Shown here in pieces: positions 34,408 through 43,493 of a DNA stretch of 64,000 nucleotides. The translations under genes and the position numbers were made by a program. The stretch is from Candidatus Eiseniibacteriota bacterium. GTDB lineage: Bacteria > Eisenbacteria > RBG-16-71-46. The stretch covers positions 62,001-126,000 of the forward strand of contig JADJLL010000004.1 in NCBI GenBank assembly GCA_016710095.1. The letters are read 5' to 3'. Under the pieces are notes generated by a model. The model searched no databases. It saw only the letters and a program-made list of their open reading frames with translations, and was not told the origin of the DNA. The first letter of the stretch is position 1. The number at the start of each line of letters is the position of its first letter.

Positions 34408-36156
34408 ATGTCCATCCACTCGGGAACCCTCTCCCAACCCCCCGAACAGGAGTCGGCCATCCAGCAGCCTGGGTCCAGACCGCGCCGAGCCGGAGAACTC
34501 TCCGCTCCGGCACGCCACGTCTCCGATTGGTTCCGCCAGCTCGACCGGCTGGTCCGCGCCAGCCGGATCTTCGGCAAGGACGCCCCGAGCGTCCTGCCGA
34601 TGCGCGAGCGCGCCCTCGACGACATGGCCGAGATCATCCAGTTCCACGCCCCGCTGCTGCTGCGCTGCTCGGCCGTCGAGATCTGGCTGCAGGACGAACT
34701 CGTGGTCCGCGGGCCGGACGCCGCCGGCGAAGACGGCAGCCGCATGGAGCGCCGCATTCCCTTCCTGCTCTACCGGGACGGCGTGCGCGCGATCCACATG
34801 GACGGCGGGACGACCCGGAGCGACCTCGAAGCGTTCCTCGATGCGCTGACCGCCGTGGCCAACGGCCGCAGCGAGGACTCCGACCTCGTGAGCCGCCTGT
34901 GGGAAGTCGAACTCACCGGCCTGAGCTTCGAAGTCGCCCCGCTCGAAACGGCGCTCGCCACCAACATGGAATCCGCGACCGGCCCGAACCTCGCCGGAGC
35001 GGAGGGCGATGCCGGCACCGGTGCCGCGGCCGATCCTTTCGACGACTGGGGCGCGCCCGACACCGACGCGAATGCCGAGACCGAATGGACCGCGCTTCGG
35101 GCGAACGAAACGGCGGCGCGCGACGCCTGGCGCGAACGCTGGAAGACCGAACGCGCGCGCACGCGCCGCGAACGCTCCTCCGAACTCCTGCGCGCCGTGC
35201 ACGCGCTCGACGCCGGTCCGGAAATGCGCGAAGCGCTCGCCGCGATGTCGGCGGGATGGCTCGCGCAGTCCATCGAACACGGCCACTGGCAGGAAGCGCT
35301 CGAGGCGTACGCCAGCCTGCCGCATCCGGAGGACATGCCGGAATCCGTCACTCGCATGCTGCAGAGCCTGCTCTCCGGTCTCGACGTCGAGTCCATCGCC
35401 GAGCGTCTCGACGAAAGCGACACCGAAGCGCAGGGCACGTTCTTCGCGCTCACCGTCCAGATCGGCGTGCCGGCGCTCGACCTCGTCGTCGCCGTGCTCG
35501 GTCAGGCCACGCGCCCGCGCCTGCGCGCCGCGGCAACCACGGCCATCTGCTACACGTGCTCGGATCATCCCGAGCGCATCGAACGCTTCCTCTCCGACTC
35601 GCGCTGGCAGGTCGTGCGCAACATCGTGTTCGCGCTCGGACACATCGGCGGCGACGCGGTCGCTCCGATGCTCGCCCGCGCCTCGCGCCACGTGGACGCG
35701 CGCGTGCGCCGCGCCGTCGTGCAGGCGCTCGGACAGGTGTCGCCGGCTCGGCGCATGCCCATCCTCGTGTCGCAGCTCGACACGCCGGACGCGCAGCTGC
35801 TGTCCGCCACGCTCGCCATGATCATGCGCACGCCCGACAGCCGCGCGACGGAAGCCATACTCGCGCGCATCGGCGCGGTGGACTTCGAATCGCGCCCGCC
35901 GGACGTACGCGTCGCGCTGCTCGGCGCACTCGCCGACGTCGCCGACGAACGCGCCGTGCCCACGCTCGAGGCGATGCTCAACCGCGGCGGCTGGTTCGCG
36001 CGCCGCACGCCGGAACGCAGCGCCGCCGCGGTCACGCTCGCGCGCATCGGCTCGCCCATCGCGCTGGAAATCCTCAACAACGGCATGCGCTCGCGCTCCG
36101 AAGCCGTGCGCGCCGCCTGCCAGGAGGCGCTGCAGCGCCGGGAGCACGCCGCATGA
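34408..36156 (+). CDS. HEAT-repeat protein
   Basis: 582 residues. The N-terminus is Ser/Pro-rich; about 40-190 is a helical domain (DWFRQLDRLVRASRIFGKDA, MAEIIQFHAPLLLRCSAVEI) paired with IPFLLYRDGVRAIHM. The C-terminal 220 residues carry HEAT repeats (RWQVVRNIVFALGHIGGDAV, DARVRRAVVQALGQVSPARR, PPDVRVALLGALADVADERA, RSAAAVTLARIGSPIALEIL). No enzyme motif; probably a scaffold. Its stop overlaps the start of the HD-GYP-like gene (ATGA), so the two are co-translated. The N-terminal part resembles the start of the next protein in being built around an outer dimer-like helical region, but no clear duplication. Confidence 0.8.
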   Translation: MSIHSGTLSQPPEQESAIQQPGSRPRRAGELSAPARHVSDWFRQLDRLVRASRIFGKDAPSVLPMRERALDDMAEIIQFHAPLLLRCSAVEIWLQDELVVRGPDAAGEDGSRMERRIPFLLYRDGVRAIHMDGGTTRSDLEAFLDALTAVANGRSEDSDLVSRLWEVELTGLSFEVAPLETALATNMESATGPNLAGAEGDAGTGAAADPFDDWGAPDTDANAETEWTALRANETAARDAWRERWKTERARTRRERSSELLRAVHALDAGPEMREALAAMSAGWLAQSIEHGHWQEALEAYASLPHPEDMPESVTRMLQSLLSGLDVESIAERLDESDTEAQGTFFALTVQIGVPALDLVVAVLGQATRPRLRAAATTAICYTCSDHPERIERFLSDSRWQVVRNIVFALGHIGGDAVAPMLARASRHVDARVRRAVVQALGQVSPARRMPILVSQLDTPDAQLLSATLAMIMRTPDSRATEAILARIGAVDFESRPPDVRVALLGALADVADERAVPTLEAMLNRGGWFARRTPERSAAAVTLARIGSPIALEILNNGMRSRSEAVRAACQEALQRREHAA

Positions 36157-37565
36157 GCACGTACGACGCGCAGCCGCGCGAAGACTCGCTCGCCGAACAC
36201 GCGACACAGGTGTCCATGCGCCTCGTGGCGCTGCTGCGTACGGCGCGCTCGTACCAGATCGGCAACCAGGTGCTGACGACGCAGATCGACTCCTTCCTCG
36301 GCGTGATGCAGGCCGCCTTCGCCGACGTGGGCGAAGTGCAGCTGCTCGACCACGAGGGCGACCTGCACTTCAACGGCATCCGGATTCCGCTGCGCGCGTC
36401 GAACATGCGCTTCCTCGAGCAGCTGCAGCAGGAGTTCCACGCGCGGGAGATCCGCGGTCTCGTGTTCGTGCCGGGGCTCGATCGCGCGGAGTTCGAATCG
36501 TTCATGCGCTTCTTCCTCGCCACCGACGCGTACAAGGGCATGGAGCTCTTCAGCGCGTGCGAGACGCAGGGCATCACGCGCGTGTTCCCCGCCTTCGTGA
36601 CCGCGGAAGCCGAAACGGTGGACGACGCCGCGTCCGCGGTGCCCGAACTCGCGCAGTCGTTCGCGACCTACCAGCAGGCGCTGCGCCTCGTGGAGTCGCT
36701 CGCGCCGTCGCGCGACCGCGCCGCCGGCGTCGAGCTGCGCCACCTCAAGCGCGCGATGCAGCCGATGGTGGACGCCGCGGTGTCCGGCGCGCTCGACGCG
36801 AGCCTCTCGACCTACGACGTCGATCGCCTCGATTCCGCCGCGCACGCGCTGCAGGTCGCGCTCATCTCGATCCGCATCGGCGCGCAGCTGGGCCTCGACC
36901 GCGCCACGCTCGCCGAACTCGGCGCCGCGGCGCTGCTGCACGACACGGGCAAGCAGGCGGTCGCCGAAAGCCTGCCGATGCGCGTGGACGAACGCGACGC
37001 CGGCCAGGAATCGCGCGCGCGCGCGCACGTGCTCGAAGGCGTCCGCCAGATCGCCGGCGGCAACGCGCTGCACGAGGGCAGTCTCCTCGCGATGCGCGTC
37101 GCGCTCGAACACCATGCGTACGGACCCGCGGCCTATCCGGCGCTGCCGCCGGACCACCACCGCTCGCCGCTCTCGGAGATCGTCGCGATCGCCGACGCCT
37201 TCATGTGCCTGCGCTTCTCGCGCGGCGCCGGCGGCGTGCCCCGCACGCCGAGCGAAGCGCTCGCCACCGTGCTCGGCCCGCTCGCGGAGGCCTTCGATCC
37301 CGCGCTGCGTGCCGCACTCGTGCGCGCGATCGGGCTTCACCCGCCCGGACAGATCGTCGAACTCGACGACGGCGCACTCGCGATCGTGCTCGCCACGCCG
37401 CCCGCGACGCCCGATCGGCCGCAGATCGAATGGCTGACCGGTCCGAACCGCGAGGCGCTCCCGGAGACGGAAACCCGTCCGGCCGGCCCGCTGCCCGAGG
37501 ATCGCCGCGTGGCGCGCGCGTTGCCGCGCACGGAGTGGCCCTTCGCGGAGACGTTCGCAGCCTGA
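36153..37565 (+). CDS. HD-GYP-like phosphohydrolase with degenerate GYP motif
   Basis: 470 residues. The N-terminal half (about 1-190) is unassigned. The C-terminal half is an HD domain: His in DSAAHALQVALIS, HD in AALLHDTGKQAV (about 263), His in RARAHVLEGVRQI, HH in ALEHHAYGP (about 320), Asp in VAIADAFMCL. These match HD-GYP metal ligands, but the GYP loop reads AYP. HD-GYP proteins hydrolyse cyclic di-GMP; activity here is uncertain. Overlaps the HEAT gene by four bases and converges on the histidine kinase gene, a grouping that suggests signalling. Confidence 0.82.
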   Translation: MSTYDAQPREDSLAEHATQVSMRLVALLRTARSYQIGNQVLTTQIDSFLGVMQAAFADVGEVQLLDHEGDLHFNGIRIPLRASNMRFLEQLQQEFHAREIRGLVFVPGLDRAEFESFMRFFLATDAYKGMELFSACETQGITRVFPAFVTAEAETVDDAASAVPELAQSFATYQQALRLVESLAPSRDRAAGVELRHLKRAMQPMVDAAVSGALDASLSTYDVDRLDSAAHALQVALISIRIGAQLGLDRATLAELGAAALLHDTGKQAVAESLPMRVDERDAGQESRARAHVLEGVRQIAGGNALHEGSLLAMRVALEHHAYGPAAYPALPPDHHRSPLSEIVAIADAFMCLRFSRGAGGVPRTPSEALATVLGPLAEAFDPALRAALVRAIGLHPPGQIVELDDGALAIVLATPPATPDRPQIEWLTGPNREALPETETRPAGPLPEDRRVARALPRTEWPFAETFAA

Positions 37566-37573
37566 ACGAAGGC

Positions 37574-37593
37574 CGCGCGGCTCAGGCCGCGCG
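37574..37593. terminator. Short hairpin between convergent genes
   Basis: CGCGCGGC pairs with GCCGCGCG around TCAG, overlapping the end of the histidine kinase gene. Weak candidate. Confidence 0.35.
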
Positions 37594-39192
37594 CCGCTCG
37601 TTCGATTCGCCGGACTCGCGCGCTTCGCCTTCACCCGTCGCGGCGAGGCCCAGCGGCAGGCGCACCCAGAACGTGCTGCCCGAACCTTCGCGGCTGTTCA
37701 CGCCGACGTGGCCGCCGTGCAGCTCGGTGAGCCGCTTCACGAGGTGCAGCCCGATACCGAGACCGCCGCGCGACTGCTGCTCGGCGTCGGCGCCCTGGCC
37801 GAACAGCTCGAAGATGTGCGTCGCCGCCGACGGCGCGATACCCGGCCCGTCGTCGGACACCTCGAGGCGCACGAAGCGCCCGTCCGCCTTGGTCCGCACG
37901 CGCACGGTGGCGCCGCGCGGGCTGAACTTCACCGCGTTCACGATCAGGTTCACGGCCACCTGGCGGATCTTCACCTCGTCCACGAGCAGCTCGGGCACGC
38001 CCTCGGCGTATTCCGTCTCGAGCGTGACTTCGTACTTCTTCGCGAGCGCGCGAGACGTCTCGACCGCGCCTCGCACGACTTCGTCGAGCGCGACGTGGCG
38101 CTGCTTGAGCTGCATCTTGCCGCTCTCGAGCCGCGACAGGTCGAGGATGTCGTCGATCAGGCCGAGCAGGCGGTGCGCCTCGCCGCGCAGGCGGCCGACG
38201 AACTCGCGCGACTGATCGCGCGACAGCTTGCCCTCGTGATCGTCGAGCAGCTCGGCGTACGCGATCACCGAACTGAGCGGCGTCTTGAGCTCGTGGCTCG
38301 CGGTGGACAGGAACACGTCCTTCATCTGGTTCAGGTCCGTGAGCTTCTCGTTGTCCTGCTCGAGCTGGCGCGCACGCAGGCCGAGCCGCTCGACCGCCTC
38401 GGCGCGGTCGATGATCGCGGCGAGGTGCTCGCCGAACACCTTGAGCAGCTCGAGGTGTTCGTCGCGGAACGGATCCGGATGATTGATGCGGTTCACGTTG
38501 AGCACGCCGATCACGCGCTCGCCGAGCGTGAGCGGCATGGACAGCGCCGAGCTGATCGTGCGGTTGTCCTTGTACCAGCGCGCGAACTCGGCGGTCGGCG
38601 CCTTGGAACCGAGCACGACGGGCTCGCGCCGCAGCGCGACCCAGCCGGCGATGCCTTCGCCCACACGCGTGCGGGCGCCGCGCGAGAACTCGGACTCGAG
38701 GCCGTACGACGCGCGCGTGACGAGCTCGCCCGTATCGGAGTCCACGATCATCACGGACGCCTGCTGCGCCTTGAACGTCGCGACGACTCGGCGCACGAGG
38801 ATCTCGAGGATCATGTCCACACGCAGCTGCAGCTGCAGCGACGTGGACACCTCGAACAGCGCCATGAGTTCGGACATCCGGGCGCGCGCGGAGTCACGCT
38901 CGCGCTCCTCGGACTCGAGCGCGCGGCGCATGACCTCGACCTCGCGCTGCTTCGTGATCGTGTACAGGCAGAAGAGCACCACGAGGCCGACCAGCCCGAC
39001 GACGGCGATCCACTCGTTCTTCAGCAGCGACTGTCCGTCACCGCCACGGCCGCCGAGCTGGAGCAGCGGGTAGTAGAGCGCGGGAACGGTGGCGGTCAGC
39101 GACAGCAGGAGCACGAAGGTGGCGGTCCAGAGCAACCAACCCGCGCGTTCGATGCGTCGCCATTCGGAAGAGACGTTGGGCCGAGGGGACAT
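37582..39192 (-). CDS. GAF-domain sensor histidine kinase
   Basis: 536 residues. Two membrane helices (about 18-46 and 62-82) bracket a short periplasmic loop; a coiled region follows, then a GAF domain (about 115-265; EILVRRVVATFKAQQASVMI, GEGIAGWVALRREPVVLGSK, MPLTLGERVIGVLNVNR), HisKA with H-box STASHELKTPLSSVIAYAEL, and HATPase with N-box NLIVNAVKFSP, G1 DDGPGIAP and G2 GGLGIGLHLVK. A tight loop between the helices suggests sensing by GAF or the membrane. No response regulator is adjacent. ATG at 39192 has GGAGG eight bases upstream. Confidence 0.93.
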   Translation of the reverse strand: MSPRPNVSSEWRRIERAGWLLWTATFVLLLSLTATVPALYYPLLQLGGRGGDGQSLLKNEWIAVVGLVGLVVLFCLYTITKQREVEVMRRALESEERERDSARARMSELMALFEVSTSLQLQLRVDMILEILVRRVVATFKAQQASVMIVDSDTGELVTRASYGLESEFSRGARTRVGEGIAGWVALRREPVVLGSKAPTAEFARWYKDNRTISSALSMPLTLGERVIGVLNVNRINHPDPFRDEHLELLKVFGEHLAAIIDRAEAVERLGLRARQLEQDNEKLTDLNQMKDVFLSTASHELKTPLSSVIAYAELLDDHEGKLSRDQSREFVGRLRGEAHRLLGLIDDILDLSRLESGKMQLKQRHVALDEVVRGAVETSRALAKKYEVTLETEYAEGVPELLVDEVKIRQVAVNLIVNAVKFSPRGATVRVRTKADGRFVRLEVSDDGPGIAPSAATHIFELFGQGADAEQQSRGGLGIGLHLVKRLTELHGGHVGVNSREGSGSTFWVRLPLGLAATGEGEARESGESNERRAA

Positions 39193-39372
39193 CCGGAACA
39201 CCTCCGAAACGACGGCGTGGGGCGAGCGACGATTTCCCTGCCGTTTTCGGCCGGAACGCCCGGGGCATTGAGCGGCAATCCGGCCGGGCGACGGCCCCCG
39301 AAACCGGCCGCGAGCGCTGGCGCGTCCCGAAAGGCGGCCGTAGAGTGCCGCCCCGTGCCGACACTGCCCGTC

Positions 39373-41343
39373 ATGCCCCGCTGGTTCGCCCCGGCGCTCT
39401 TCGCCGCCGGGCTCGCCGCGCTCTACGCCGGCGCCCTGCGAACCGGATTCCTGAACGACGACTACCTCTTCCTCGAGGAAGCCCGCCGTCACGGCTGGAA
39501 CTCGCTCCTCGGGACCGGCGGCGCGCTCGCGAACTACTTCCGCCCGCTCTCGCGGCAGTTCTGGTTCGCGCTGTTCACGCCGCTCGCCGGGTCGCAGGCG
39601 TGGCCGTTCCACGCCGCCAACTTCGCGCTCTTCCTCGGCTCGTGCGCGCTGCTGCACCGCTTCCTGCGCGAGCAGACGAACGAAGCCGGCGCGTGGCTCG
39701 GCACGCTGTACTTCGCGACGCTGCCGCTGCAGCGCGTGAACCTCACGTGGATCTCCTGCAACCAGGACCTGCTCGCGCTCACCGCGACGCTCGCCGCCTT
39801 CGCCGCGTGGCGCGCGAACCGCACGGCGCTCGCCGCGCTCGCCTACCTGGCGGCGCTGCTCAGCAAGGAGACCGCGGCGCCGCTGCCCGTGGCGCTCTTC
39901 GCGTGGAGCGTCTGGCGCGAAGGGCGCGACCCGCGCGCCACGCTCCGCGCGCTGCTCCCGTTCGCGCTGCCGCTCGCGCTCTGGGGCGGGGGCGAACTGT
40001 GGCTGCGCTCCGCGAGCCCGGCGCCCGCGGACCTGCGCTTCGGCGCCGGCGCGGCGCTCGCAACTCTCGTGCATCTCGCGCAGTCGCTCGTCGGGCTCGA
40101 AGCGCCGGAGGCGCTCCCTCAGGCATTCGCGGCCGCCCGGCCGTCGCTCCTCGCGCTCGCCGCGCTGGCGCTCGTCGCGCTCGCCTGGCGGAACGACTCG
40201 CCGGAAGGCGCCGCGCACGCCTCGCTCGCGCGCTTCGGCATCGCGTGGGCGGCGCTCTTCGCCGTACCCGCGATGCCGCTCGCGCACACGTGGAGCGCCT
40301 ACTACTTCACGCTGTCCGCGGCCGGAGCGGCGTTGCTCGTCGCGCTCGCGTGCCGGCGCGCGACCCGATGGACGTGGAGCGTGGCCGCGCTCGGGCTGCT
40401 CTTTTGGCACGCGGTCGTCTCGGCGTCGCCGTCGTTCGCGGTCACCGAGAACGCCTGGAACGGCACGAGCCATCTCACCGCGCACTACTTCGAGCGCGGC
40501 GCGCAACTGAGCACGCAGCTGCGCGCGGCGCTGAAGCGCGTCGAGCCGAAGCCCGCGCCGCACACGCGCTTCTGGTTCGCGACGCTGCCGCCGTACGCGG
40601 GCTTCCAGATGGGCAACGGCGCGGGCATCCGCGACCTCTACCGCGACACGACGCTCGAGTCGCACTTCTACTCGCAGTACTCCGAGTCCACCGCGGCCGC
40701 GCACCCGGGCGTCTTCCTCTTCTGGAACGGCGTGGACTTCGAGCGGCTGTACGAACGGTCGGTCGATCCGCTCTTCCAGGTCGGCGGCGACCTGCTGCTG
40801 CTCGACCGCCCCGAAGGCGCGTCGTGGGCGCTGCGCCGCGCGCTCGACTCCGGCGAGACGCCGCAGGACGTGTTGCCGTGGCTCGGCTGGGCGCACCTCT
40901 GGAGCGGGCGTCGCGACGAGGCCGAGGCCGCGTGGGCCGCGTTCGGCGCGAAGGACGACACGACCGCGTACGTCACGTGGCTGCGCACCGCACGCACCGC
41001 GCTCGACGACGGCGACACCACGGCCACGCGGCGCGCGCTTTTCGAAGCGATGCGCTGCGGCATCGGGCGGCCGGAAGCGCACGCCGTGCTCGGCGAGCTG
41101 TTGCGCGGCCGCAGTCCCAAGTTCGCGCTGCTCGAAACGAAAGTGGCGACGCGCCTGAGCCCCGAGGACTGGCTCGCGCGCCGCGACCTCGTGTCGGGAC
41201 TGCTCGACGCACGGCTCGACGCCCAGGCCGAAACCGAACTCGCGGCGCTGCGCCGCATCCACCCCGATTACGCGAACGACGCCGTCGCCGCGCAGCTCGA
41301 GCGCACGCTCGCCGCGCGCCGCGGCATGCGGCCCGCTCGCTGA
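39373..41343 (+). CDS. GT-C-type membrane glycosyltransferase-like protein
   Basis: 656 residues. About nine to eleven hydrophobic helices in the first 370 residues; the first loop holds RTGFLNDDYLFLEEARRHG, an acidic-pair position typical of GT-C lipid-linked sugar transferases. The C-terminal 270 residues are soluble and partly TPR-like (LGWAHLWSGRRDEAEAAWAA, TRRALFEAMRCGIGRPEA). Such proteins transfer sugars from polyprenyl donors on the outer face; neither donor nor acceptor is evident. ATG at 39373 is preferred over GTG at 39355; neither has a good ribosome site. An esterase gene follows by 17 bp. Confidence 0.78.
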   Translation: MPRWFAPALFAAGLAALYAGALRTGFLNDDYLFLEEARRHGWNSLLGTGGALANYFRPLSRQFWFALFTPLAGSQAWPFHAANFALFLGSCALLHRFLREQTNEAGAWLGTLYFATLPLQRVNLTWISCNQDLLALTATLAAFAAWRANRTALAALAYLAALLSKETAAPLPVALFAWSVWREGRDPRATLRALLPFALPLALWGGGELWLRSASPAPADLRFGAGAALATLVHLAQSLVGLEAPEALPQAFAAARPSLLALAALALVALAWRNDSPEGAAHASLARFGIAWAALFAVPAMPLAHTWSAYYFTLSAAGAALLVALACRRATRWTWSVAALGLLFWHAVVSASPSFAVTENAWNGTSHLTAHYFERGAQLSTQLRAALKRVEPKPAPHTRFWFATLPPYAGFQMGNGAGIRDLYRDTTLESHFYSQYSESTAAAHPGVFLFWNGVDFERLYERSVDPLFQVGGDLLLLDRPEGASWALRRALDSGETPQDVLPWLGWAHLWSGRRDEAEAAWAAFGAKDDTTAYVTWLRTARTALDDGDTTATRRALFEAMRCGIGRPEAHAVLGELLRGRSPKFALLETKVATRLSPEDWLARRDLVSGLLDARLDAQAETELAALRRIHPDYANDAVAAQLERTLAARRGMRPAR

Positions 41344-41360
41344 CGTCCCACGGAGGAATC

Positions 41361-42377
41361 ATGTCCCGCGGTCGAGTGCTCATGGTGGAGTTCGAAAGCG
41401 ACGTGCTGCGCGGCAATCCCGCCGGCGACCCGCACGTGCGGCGCATCCCGATCTACCTGCCGCCGTCCTACGACCGCGACGAAACCCGGCGCTTCCCCGT
41501 GCTGCTCGTGCTCTCGGGGTTCACGGGCCGCGGGCGCATGCTGCTCAACGACAGCACGTTCTCACCCTCGCTCGACGACCGCCTCGACGCGCTCATCGGC
41601 TCCGGCCAGTGCGGTGAGGCGATCGTGGTCATGCCCGACTGCTGGACGCGCTTCGGCGGCTCGCAGTACCTCGACTCCGCGGCCACCGGCCGCTACGAGA
41701 CGCACCTCGTGAGCGAGCTGGTGCCGTGGGTGGACGCGAACCTGCGCACGATGCCGTCGCGCGATCACCGCGGCGTGGTGGGCAAGTCCTCGGGCGGGTT
41801 CGGCGCCCTGACGCTCGGCATGAAGCACGCGGACGTCTTCGGCGCGGTCGCGAGCCACAGCGGCGACGCCTACTTCGAGTACTGCTATCGCCCCGACATG
41901 GCGCTCGCCTGCAGCGTCCTGCAGCGCGCCGGCGGCCCGAAGGCGTTCCTCCAGGCGTTCGACGCGAAGCCACAGAAGGGCAAGGACGACTTCGTCGCCT
42001 ACAACATGCTCGGCATGGCGGCGGCGTACTCGCCCGATCCGTCGGCCGAGCTGGGCGTGGCCCTGCCCTTCGACCTGGCGACCGGGGAGTTCCGCGAGGA
42101 CGTCTGGAAGCGCTGGCTCGCCTTCGACCCGATCGCGATCGCGGGGGAGCACGCCGACGCCCTGCGCTCCCTCCGGCTGCTGTTCCTCGACTGCGGCACG
42201 CGGGACGAGTTCCACCTCCACCACGGTACCCGGATGCTCGCGCGGCGGTTCGCCTCGCTCGGCGTTCCCCACGAGCACCTCGAGTACGAGGACGGGCACA
42301 TGAACGTCAGCTACCGCTACGACGTCAGCCTGCCCCGACTGACCGCGGCACTCGGCGCCACGGCGAAGAAGCCCTGA
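41361..42377 (+). CDS. Putative esterase (esterase D / enterochelin-esterase-like fold)
   Basis: 338 residues. Alpha/beta hydrolase of the Esterase D family: RRIPIYLPPSYDRDETRRFP, nucleophile Ser in VVGKSSGGFGALTL (GxSxG, about 141), Asp in LFLDCGTRDEFH and His in YEDGHMNVSYR. No signal peptide, so cytoplasmic unless exported otherwise. ATG at 41361 has GGAGG upstream. It probably shares a transcript with the GT-C gene. Substrate unknown; acyl or siderophore esters are typical for the family. Confidence 0.9.
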   Translation: MSRGRVLMVEFESDVLRGNPAGDPHVRRIPIYLPPSYDRDETRRFPVLLVLSGFTGRGRMLLNDSTFSPSLDDRLDALIGSGQCGEAIVVMPDCWTRFGGSQYLDSAATGRYETHLVSELVPWVDANLRTMPSRDHRGVVGKSSGGFGALTLGMKHADVFGAVASHSGDAYFEYCYRPDMALACSVLQRAGGPKAFLQAFDAKPQKGKDDFVAYNMLGMAAAYSPDPSAELGVALPFDLATGEFREDVWKRWLAFDPIAIAGEHADALRSLRLLFLDCGTRDEFHLHHGTRMLARRFASLGVPHEHLEYEDGHMNVSYRYDVSLPRLTAALGATAKKP

Positions 42378-42761
42378 TAAACATTCGACAGCACATCCAA
42401 ACCGAGCGGCCAATCCTCCCGGATGCCGGTCGGTATCCGCGCCCGCGTCCCGAGCTCGCGTAGTGGCTCCCCGACAACTGCCATTTCCACAGCCGGTAAC
42501 AAGGTCGGGAACACAGTTTCATCATTGCAAAATGCACGACCATCCCTATACTTCACGCGTGCTTGGTCCCCCTCGGGCCTTCGAGTGTTCGGCCCGTCCT
42601 GCACGTCACGGTCCTCGCCCCCCGGCGAGGAGCGTCACATGTTCGTCGACGCGAGCGCCTGCCGAGACAGCGCCGCCCCGGAGAATGATGTGCAGGACAT
42701 TCACCGGCACCTGGACGACATCCTTCGCCATTCGTTTCCCAGTTCCTATCGGAGGTGCTCG
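42378..42761. other. Intergenic leader before the WG-motif secreted proteins
   Basis: 384 bp. It holds a promoter at 42525-42552, then a leader of about 200 nt. An in-frame ATG at 42639 with GAGGAG six bases upstream could add 41 residues before the signal peptide. No other gene or riboswitch is visible. Confidence 0.6.
42525..42552 (+). promoter_or_regulatory. Promoter for the WG-motif gene pair
   Basis: -35 TTGCAA and -10 TATACT with a 16-bp spacer, within an AT-richer patch. Confidence 0.6.
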
Positions 42762-43448
42762 ATGAAGCGTAGTGCTTGGCTACTCCTTCTTGCCGCCATG
42801 ACGGTGTTCGCCGTTCCCGCGCAGGCTCAGCGCGACTTCCTCTGTGGCTACACCGGCTTCGACTACGTCGTGCAGGAAGTGCCGGGGTCCCCGATCCCGA
42901 CGCCGTTCCTCGCCATCGGTGACGAGTACCGCGCCGTCGGCTTCGTGACGTCGTTCTCGACCATGTTCAACGGCGTCGTCGGCGCCGGCGAACACACGTA
43001 CGCCCTCACCAGCGCGACCGCCTCGAGCGTCTCGTTCGTCGGTGGCGTGCTCGAAGTCGTGTTCGACCCGCACGCGCGCTTCCGCATCTACGAAGACGCC
43101 GCGAGCAACGGTGACTACGGCACGAACCCGCCCAACGGCACCGCGCCGAGCACGTTCACGGACGGCACGCTGTTCCTGGGCGCCGACGTCAACTCGCTCG
43201 TCCTCGTGTACGACTACAACGACAACTCGGGCAACTTCGAAGGTCTCGCGACCCTCGACGAAGGCTCGGCCCTCTGGGTCGTGTCGCCCGCGCGCCGCGC
43301 CGGCTGGGTGCTCGGCGGCCAGGCCGGCCGTCCGAACGGCTCGATCCCCGTCGGTTACGTGAACCAGATCAGCGGCGAGATGCAGATTCCGAGCGTCGTG
43401 CCCGCTGCCCACAAGACCTGGGGTCAGATCAAGACCCTGTACCGCTAG
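42762..43448 (+). CDS. Secreted protein with C-terminal WG-x-IKTLYR motif (1)
   Basis: 228 residues. Signal peptide MKRSAWLLLLAAMTVFAVPA with cleavage after QAQ. The mature part is beta-rich (FDYVVQEV, AVGFVTSFSTMFNGVVGAGE, VSFVGGVLEVVFDPHARFRI, GTLFLGADVNSLVLVYDYND) and Gly/Asp-rich, ending KTWGQIKTLYR. The next gene ends in the same motif although the rest differs. ATG at 42762 has GGAGG upstream; ATG at 42639 is the alternative. No catalytic motif. Terminal motif suggests a shared sorting or processing route, which is inference. Confidence 0.75.
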   Translation: MKRSAWLLLLAAMTVFAVPAQAQRDFLCGYTGFDYVVQEVPGSPIPTPFLAIGDEYRAVGFVTSFSTMFNGVVGAGEHTYALTSATASSVSFVGGVLEVVFDPHARFRIYEDAASNGDYGTNPPNGTAPSTFTDGTLFLGADVNSLVLVYDYNDNSGNFEGLATLDEGSALWVVSPARRAGWVLGGQAGRPNGSIPVGYVNQISGEMQIPSVVPAAHKTWGQIKTLYR

Positions 43449-43493
43449 CCTCGACGGACATCCGGCGCCGAACGCGCCAAAGGGAGGTTGTTC

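Noticed and set aside
42378..42638. An extra gene before the WG-motif pair
   Set aside because: Short frames lack codon bias and ribosome sites; the promoter explains the gap.
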